The translations under genes were made by a program, and so were the position numbers. A DNA stretch of 64,000 bases, taken from positions 96,929-160,928 of the forward strand of contig MCGO01000092.1 of NCBI GenBank assembly GCA_002104985.1, in the 5' to 3' direction. Below are positions 57,143 through 64,000 of this stretch, in pieces; the first letter of the stretch is position 1, and every line of letters starts with the position of its first letter. Under the pieces are notes generated by a model, which was not told the DNA's origin, made no database searches, and saw nothing but the letters and a program-made list of their open reading frames with translations. This stretch comes from Rhizoclosmatium globosum (Eukaryota; Chytridiomycota; Chytridiomycetes; Chytridiales; Chytriomycetaceae).

Positions 57143-59161
57143 TTAATTTCTCACGGTCATTTCTGTTTCTCCTCCTTCATCTGTTTCGGCTAATCGCCCC
57201 CATCCTGACCTTCCTGTTGTATCTCGTATCTCTAATCCCAACAACCCACACACCCGGTAAAACTGAGCCATAAACGCTAATAAATGCAGATGGTTAGTAC
57301 AAAAAATCTTCCATGAAAAGGAAGGAAGATCAAGTTTTGTCTCACCGTCACTTTTCCTTTCTTTGATCCACCAAACAATAATGCCGACAATCAGGAACAA
57401 TAGCCCAAATGCTCCCTCCTTTGGCTGCTCATAAATACTAAACACCACCAAAAACAGTGAAGAGGCGCAGAATGCAATTGCAACCCATATTGGAACTCGG
57501 AAGGGCCGGTCAATATAGGGATGTGTCCATCGTAACATGATGATGCCCCCAAATACTGCCAAAAAGTAAAATATCCATGTAATGTTTCCAGAAAATACAA
57601 CAAGAGGCTCAAATGAGGCCGCTAGACAATAGAGACTCGCCAGCGTAGCCTGCAAAACAAGTGCATTTGCAGGAGTATGATGTGTTTGATGCAAATGTGA
57701 AAACACGGAAGGAATCTGGTTTCTCATTGCAGCAGACGATGTAATTCGTGCACCAGTGAAAATAGATGCATTGCACGCTCCAAACGTTGATCCAAGTACA
57801 ATCAGAGGAATCAAGATGGCACTCAATGTATGTCCCATAACATGATTTCCAAAATCCATGGCAACTGATTTTGTAACGGCTACAATTTCGGAATCCAAGA
57901 TCAGGTAATATGATAGATTGACCAGCATGTATGCGAATATCACAATCGATGGCCCAATAAAGACAGCTCGCGGCAGATTTCGTGCTGGATCTTTCAGTTC
58001 TCCCGTCACCAAGTTCAGATTCGACCATCCATCATAAGCCCACAAGGCTGAATAGAAAGCAATAGCGTAATCTCCCACACTTTGACTCGTCCGTTGCCAT
58101 GCAGCATCAGAAAAGTTGTGCGCTTCGTGATATTCCGGGTGATCATATAGATAGACAAATCCCCACGCACTAATCAAAATCAACGAGATGAGCTTCAAGA
58201 TTGTGAATACATCCTGGACCATAGTTCCCATCCGATTTGACGAGATATTCAAAGCTGTAAGCACCCAAATCAACGTTGCTAATTGTAAATGCCATGATTA
58301 GCATACCAGCAAAAACCACAACCACCACAAAGAAAAAAACAAACGAACCCCCAAGAACCCTCGGCAACACAGAAACCGCCTTCGCCCCTGGAATCAATCT
58401 CGCAAGATACTCTCCCGCAACACTCGCCACAACCGCAACACCACACGGCTTCCCAACCAACACATTCGCCCACACAAACAGAAACGAAAACATGGACCCA
58501 ACAGCATTCGCTTCATCCGTTGCATCCGTACTCTTATCCATCGAAAACGAGTGCAACAGGTAAAGCCCCTCTCCACCATTCCCTGGAAAACACGCCCCCA
58601 ATTCAGCGTAACATCCACATCCGAGGAGGACAAGTATTCCGGCGAGGAACCATACTGCAAGCGCTGCGACGCCTGACCCGACTCGTGTCAATACAGGACC
58701 TGGCGACGCAAATATGCCTGAACCGATGGAGAGACCCAGGATAAGACCAATGCCCGTAAACAGCGAGATGCTTCGTTTCTACCGCAGTGTACTTTGTCAG
58801 ATCAAAGAGTTTCTTAGAAGGGTGGGGGGCTAAAAGGGAGCTCAACTGAAGAGGCGTTCGTTCCCAAGTTCTTGTCTTGCTGTGGATTCCTGAGGAGTGT
58901 TGAGCTGAGCGGGATCATAAAGACAGCGTCCTCGTTTGTGTATTCGTCAAAGCCCCATTGACGGGACTGGGAGGTTCGAGGTGCAGCGACCCGAGATCCA
59001 CGCCGGGATGCATCTGCTGTCAGGCCTTGTCGCTCGTCGTCAATGCCGTCTCCTTCTTCAGCTTGAACGTAACTGGCGAAACTGGCGAAGGAGTCACGCG
59101 GGGAGGAAAAGGCGCTGGGAGAGCATTTGTTCCCGATCTGAAGAGTTTCTTTCGTGTTCAT
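57143..59161 (-). CDS. SLC7/LAT-type amino-acid permease
   Basis: Minus-strand exons 59161-58847, 58778-58349, 58278-57346 and 57276-57143 give 603 residues. A hydrophilic N-terminus precedes LFTGIGLILGLSIGSGIFASPGPVL, the first helix with the GSGIF substrate-binding motif of APC transporters. About eleven further hydrophobic helices follow, with AIAFYSALWAYDGWSNLN (TM6 region of LAT proteins) and GELKDPARNLPRA. It should move neutral amino acids across a membrane. The intron 2 donor is read as gttcgt at 58348, giving a join like other LATs (VLGATLIWVLTALN). An in-phase 28-bp alternative exists but is implausibly short. Confidence 0.85.
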
Positions 59162-59253
59162 TGCTGTTTTATTTGTTTGTTTTTTTCTTTTCTCCTCATC
59201 ACCTTCGCTGTCATCCCCGCGTGATTAACGTGTTGATGTGGGGGATGTTAATA

Positions 59254-62200
59254 ACTTACATCAGCTATACGTCGCTACCGTGTCCAGCAACTCCACGGGA
59301 GGCCAATTGCAAGATAGGAAAGTATGTGGATTTGTTGTCCACTCGCTCAGATCCTCCGTAGTCATCATCAGCCTGCCTCGAAGTGGAACCGATCCCACCT
59401 TCGTCCAATCTCCCTTCCCTCTCCACCTCCTCCACTGCAACATATTCCAAACGCCCTTTAACAATACGCTGTTGCCGGAGGAGGTTTGTTGTTGTTGCCA
59501 CCACTTTGTCCTCCGCCTTCCCGTCTGACTCCACCACTCCCTCCTCCTCTCCTTCCTCCACCCGGTCCTCCACCTCCTGGATCGCCGTTGCCATCATTGT
59601 TTTCGGCACCTCCCGTCCCACCACCTCGAATGTGGTGATGAACCCGCATCAACGCAATTGCCCACGTTAGATTCTCAATGAATAAGCCGCTTTTGATGTC
59701 GCGTGGGAGACGAAAGGTGAGACTATCACGTGAACAGATTGCACGACCACTGCACCGTGGATTGGAGCATTTGAACGTCTTTGCCTTTCCAATTCGAGAG
59801 ATGCGGCCGCAGAAGCACATGATTGTTGACCCAATCTAGTGAACAGTGAACAGGTTAAATAAAGTAAATTGCATGAGACTCTTACCTCAGTCACTATGAC
59901 TACAGCCTTGATCTTTCCAACTCTGCCAACAAGAGGAAACGCAGGATCAAATTCATTAGCCATGACTTTCTTCATTGTGGGTATATGCCAGGCAGGTCCA
60001 CCAGGATTAAAGAATGCGCCGTCATTTTCCGACTTTTTGTACGCCATTACTGTGGTTTGTGTCCTGATGGAAGCATGGGCCGCATATGAGAGGACAGTCT
60101 TGACCCATTCTAAGACAGAGGTGGTTAGATTCAAAATTCAGTGATCAATGACACTCACTTGGAATACCATCCTTCCCAGAAGTCACTTTCTTGTTTGTGG
60201 TTTTGGAGTTGAAGTCAGATGTGGCATATGAGTCTGCACTAGAATTCCATTCCGCGGCAGATCGACGAACTCGTTGAGCGTACTTGTTCAAGTCCTCTTG
60301 CGCGTTCTTGAGCAGGTGTGAGAAGTTGTTGGTGTCGCCTCCTCCAACACCACCTCCATCAAAAGTGACATGGAATTCATTTCGCATCTTTTTCAACTCC
60401 TTATCCACTCTCCCCTCTTCATCCAGAACATCATTTTCTTCATCCACCACATTCATGTCATCTGGGCCAGGAGTTGGTTTACGAACCATTCTTGCTGACG
60501 CGCGAAGCTCCTTCAACCTAGCCTCCAACTCCTGCTCTGCTGAAAGTACAAGATTTTCCAGTCGCAATGTTTCTTTTGCCACAACTTGATCACCAGAAGC
60601 GTATTTAACAAGATCCAATTCAGCAGCGGCAACACGACTCCGTAGCACTATCACAGTGTCAATTTGATCAATGGCCCTGTCTCGAAACGATTGAAGAGTG
60701 CTGATGCGTTTCTGAAGACGACAAATCACTGCTTCAAATCCGACTCCAATCTGAACAACATGGCCTGTACTCGCCATCTGCGTTTCCACTGTTCTTCCAC
60801 CTGGATCACTGCTCAACAATAAACGAGTTGTTCCAAAAGCTTTTCGAAATGCAGACTGAACAGCTTCTGATGGATTCGTGATCCAAACATCAGGACTGTG
60901 GAAGGATCCCATATGAGATTTGAATAATTCCGTATCTTCAGCATGTACTGCGCCCAATTTGACAGAGTCGTAACGAAAGGATCCAAAGTTGTGTTGCCGA
61001 GCATAAACAATCATGGCATCTTCCAGTTTGCGGCGGTGCTTTGCAGAACATTCATTCTGAATTCGATTTCGAATGTACCGAACCAAGTGCGATGCATGCC
61101 GATATTCCTCACGTGTCTTCGGGTTTGATGGATTTGCAGCATAGTATTTTCGAGTCTCAGCCATCTCTTTGAAAGAATCAGACAATAACTCTTGGACTTC
61201 ATTAAAGCTGACATCAATGGAATCGCAGTTGACTGCGGGTGTTGTTGTTGGATAACGTCGAGGGGCGTTGTTGTATGAATATTGTTTCGTAATCTGTCCT
61301 AATTCATGGGTGTTCATGTGGTGAGTTTGAAGCGGCAGCATTGATTTGAAGATTCCAGTTTCCCTGTCATACGTAATGCTGATTGCACCTGGCCTATACG
61401 TCACGAATTTATTCTTGGACGTTGGGAAGTTAATTGTTGAGTTCTTTGTCAGACAAAGGTGGATGACATTCCTTGCACTCGCAAATATCTTGAATCCTAG
61501 TGGATGCACAACAAGTCTCTGACAGAGTGGACCTCCTTTTTCTAAAGCCAGACGCATCAAGTTCAAGTAATGCAAATTGACAGAAGGGAAACTAGGCGGC
61601 CATGGAATGTCTCTGGTGGGTTCATCACAAGAATCAAGGAAATAGCCCTCAGTGTGTGCAGCTGTTTGTTTGTTTTGATCAAAGACAGCAGACTGCATCC
61701 CACGAACTTGCGAGTCAGGCAGTCTGGGAAATATGGTGTGACCATCAACTGAGAGATATCGACGATTTGAGTGGCTGAACTGGTCATGGAATGATTTTCC
61801 TGGTTGAATGTGTTGGATTAGGAAAGCGCAATGAAAGACATGATGTCAAAGAAAGGAAAGAAGATTACCAAATTTCAGGCCAGTTGTAGCCCATGTCTTG
61901 TATCTCGCAATAGCGCCTTTGAACGCACCCTGCACAACACCTGTGTTATTGAGCTGTTCACTGACCTTGTTTTCCAAGTATCCTTCATTCCCAAACAACA
62001 AATACTTGCTCTTGCTCAGCTTAAATATATCAGTGAACAAGTTTACAAGATCATCTCGGCATAAATGTGTGATGTTGACATATGCCTTTGAAGATACTAG
62101 TCGTGTTCCAGTTTCCAGACACAAGCCCCACTGAACAGGCTGGATATATTGGAGAATGGAGGTCTTGAACGAGGTTCTTAGTTGAGCAAGAGTTAGTTGG

Positions 62201-62526
62201 GAGTTGTCCTCTGGGGCTTCGTCTTCTTCATCCACTCCCTCTTCCATTTGAACTCCAACTCCAACTCCACCTCCAACTCCAACTCCTACAGGTACTTCAA
62301 CATCAATTTCTTTCACAGGTTTGATGACAAATGAAACAACAAGAGCATCCAGAAACTGGGAAAGAGCCTTGGCGTAAAAGTTGCCTCCGACAGCAGGCCG
62401 AACTCCAGTGATGATTGCTGGATGCCTGTAATGCTCAATATTATTCCGCGACTGTATAGTTTCATCGATTTCCTCGTCCAGTTGGTAGGCAGGTAAATTC
62501 ATGACATACTGATAGATGGAAAGTTC
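59254..62526 (-). mobile_element. RuvC-bearing element, copy 3 (5'-truncated)
   Basis: About 3.27 kb nearly identical to 31650-34945 of the full element. The left limit is again ACTTACATCAGC. The right limit is inside exon 17, about 200 bp short of the copy 1 limit, and there the sequence changes to the 3' region of a Ty1/copia element. All introns are kept. I see no target duplication. Confidence 0.85.
59265..62526 (-). pseudogene. Truncated element gene: RuvC region, copy 3, with late frameshift
   Basis: Exons on the minus strand are 62526-61869 (cut), 61799-60159, 60109-59886 and 59835-59265. The DPGGRT, zinc-ribbon and SRD motifs are all present. The last exon is 571 nt, against 591 and 549 in the other copies. 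It is therefore out of frame by one after the zinc ribbon, near 59470, and stops at 59458. An ATG at 62610 in the flanking copia DNA opens a frame that runs into the exon, so a chimeric protein of up to 994 residues is possible. The loss affects only the Gly-rich linker and tail, so the nuclease-like core may still be intact. Confidence 0.65.
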
Positions 62527-62584
62527 GTAAATATGTTTTGAGGTGACAAAAGTGTTTATTATTATTTGACACGTCACGTATACA

Positions 62585-64000
62585 TCAACGGACGTAGTTA
62601 TTTGGTACAAATACAGTGAAAAATGTTTTTAAGTGGGCTTTCTGTGGTTCCACAAGTCCCAATTCCAACAAGGCCCTTTCATGCTTGACACTTCTTAGCG
62701 GTTTTGTCATAATATCTGCCTTATTTTGATCTGTTGGGCACCATTGGAATCTGATTTGATTATTTGCATGGCGGTCTTTTAGTACCATATATTGCAAGTC
62801 CAGGTGTTTTGTTTTGTGTCGTCCACTTCCTTCCAAGACATTTGTAACAGCTTGAAGGTTGTCACAGTGGAGTGGGGTGGGGCTTGATTGGTCATATCCC
62901 AGCCATTCAAGTATATTACGGAGGTATAATAAAGTGTTTGATGCAGATATTGCTGCTGTTGTTTCTGCTGCAACTGTTGAATCGGCCACTGTCTTCTGTA
63001 GTTTTGAGGACGCAGATACTGTTCCGTTTGCGATAGTTGCGACAACACCAGAGCGAGACTTTCTTGTTTCCGTGTCCGCTGCAAGGTCTGAATCTGAGTA
63101 TCCCTTAAGTTGGATCGAGCTTGATTTGTTGTATCGGAGCCGTTTTGTTGATGTTCTGTTGAGGTATCCAAGAAGGTGTTGAAGGGCTTTCCAATGTATA
63201 GGTTTTGGTTGTTTCATATGTTGTCCCAGTTTTCCCAGAGTAAATAAGATATCTGGTCGAGTTTTGTTCAACACAAGTACCGTTCCAAATGCTGATGAGT
63301 AGTCGCGGGTTTCCATTTCTTTGCTTTCCTCCGCTGTTGGGGGTTTCATGTCGTCAAATTCTTTCATGTTCACTCTGTTGTCCCATGGTGTTTTTCTTGA
63401 TGATAGAGGGTCCTCCATTAGGGGAAGGCAATTATTGGTGATGTAAAATTCTTGGTCCATTTCAAATGCATCCTGATAATATGTTTTCCTGCATCCAATT
63501 ATAGTACCAACTTCATCTTCAATTGTAAGTGGTAACCTTGAGTTAAACCAATTTAAGAATTTTGTTCTTTCGTTTTCGCATCCTGGGTCAGCTGCTACTT
63601 CTCCGTCATCCACGAACCATTGCATGAGTAGGATCTTTTCGTTACGTACAGGAGAGAGTTGTTTCATCCATAAGCATGGACTTGAAGGGCATTTTTCAAA
63701 TCCATATTCAAGAAACAGTTTGTTCCGGTGTTCCTGGAAAATGAATGGGCCATTGCGCTGACCATTACAGATTTTATCCCAGAATATACAGTGAGTGTTT
63801 GGTGAAATTCCTTCTGGGAGAGGCATGCCATATGGGATAGTGGTGTACGTTGGGTATTTAGGGTCATTTGGAGTATTAGGATAAGCACCAATTATATCAG
63901 TTTTGATGGTCGACATTCCGCGCTGAAGGACATGAATTGAGAAGATTTTGTTTGTTTCTACGTCTGGGGTGGAGGCATACACCTGACCTACATCTGCTAA
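62585..64000 (-). mobile_element. Ty1/copia polymerase: reverse transcriptase and RNase H (5' partial)
   Basis: The frame is open to the window end and stops at 62585, giving at least 470 residues. The reverse transcriptase has the copia-type catalytic stretch LMQWFVDDGEVA. Downstream are YSSAFGTVLVLNKTRPDILF, YSDSDLAADTETRKSRSG and ASSKLQKTVADSTVAAE, then HCDNLQAV and KHLDLQYMVLKDR, the RNase H landmarks of copia elements. This is the usual pol C-terminus. The polypurine tract and 3' LTR expected after the stop are missing: only about 58 bp follow before copy 3 begins. The element is therefore broken or interrupted there. Confidence 0.9.

Noticed and set aside
58279..58306. A 28-bp intron in the amino-acid permease
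   Set aside because: In phase but too short; the longer intron with donor at 58348 gives a protein aligned better with LAT transporters.
62526..62585. 3' LTR of the copia element
   Set aside because: Only about 58 bp separate the pol stop from copy 3, with no polypurine tract and no LTR-length sequence.

Overview
The window looks like genomic DNA of a zoosporic (chytrid-type) fungus. The support is many short introns of about 45-100 bp, genes packed on both strands, Ser/Thr-rich GPI-type wall proteins, CFEM-like cysteine patterns, a Ty1/copia polymerase and a large element carrying a Fanzor/TnpB-like RuvC region. The assignment is an inference from gene style; no species marker is present. 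Exon coordinates below come from reading splice signals and checking that codon phase is kept across every junction; they are not transcript-based.

Layout. 1-10.0 kb (+ strand): the end of an extracellular leucine-rich-repeat protein, then EFM4 (eEF1A lysine methyltransferase), MOB1, a Sec7-PH ARF exchange factor of EFA6/PSD type, and a large TKL kinase with an MLKL-like helical N-terminus. 10.1-14.6 kb: a UBFD1-like gene whose first intron holds a truncated mobile element (copy 1). 14.6-17.0 kb (- strand): two adjacent bHLH factors, then about 1.4 kb without a confident gene. 18.4-30.3 kb: a small membrane protein, an Erv-type sulfhydryl oxidase, a 1,945-aa protein of unknown function, and a divergent pair made of a PXB/DUF3818-like protein and a PX protein. 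30.35-31.45 kb: a 5'-incomplete cysteine-rich secreted-type gene. 31.6-44.8 kb: a full-length element (copy 2) of about 13.2 kb, flanked by an 18-bp direct repeat. 44.8-59.2 kb: two EXORDIUM-like secreted proteins on either side of a MINDY deubiquitinase, three small signal-peptide plus GPI-type cysteine-rich proteins, a coiled-coil protein, an F-box/ankyrin-like protein and an SLC7-type amino-acid transporter. 59.25-64 kb: a third, truncated element copy joined to a Ty1/copia polymerase that runs off the window.

The main discovery candidate is the repeated element. On the minus strand of copy 2, 20 exons join without a single phase conflict into one open reading frame of 3,835 codons. Its predicted protein carries a ubiquitin-like segment, two C2H2-like zinc fingers, long acidic and repeat-rich linkers, and a C-terminal region with a DPG motif, a GST-x-x-C-x-C-G zinc ribbon and an SRD motif that I read as a Fanzor/TnpB-type RuvC nuclease domain. 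Copies 1 and 3 keep only the RuvC-bearing 3' quarter (about 3.3-3.5 kb). All three copies share the same boundary 11 bp beyond the stop codon, keep all introns in that part, and lack reverse-transcriptase or DDE-transposase signatures I could recognise.
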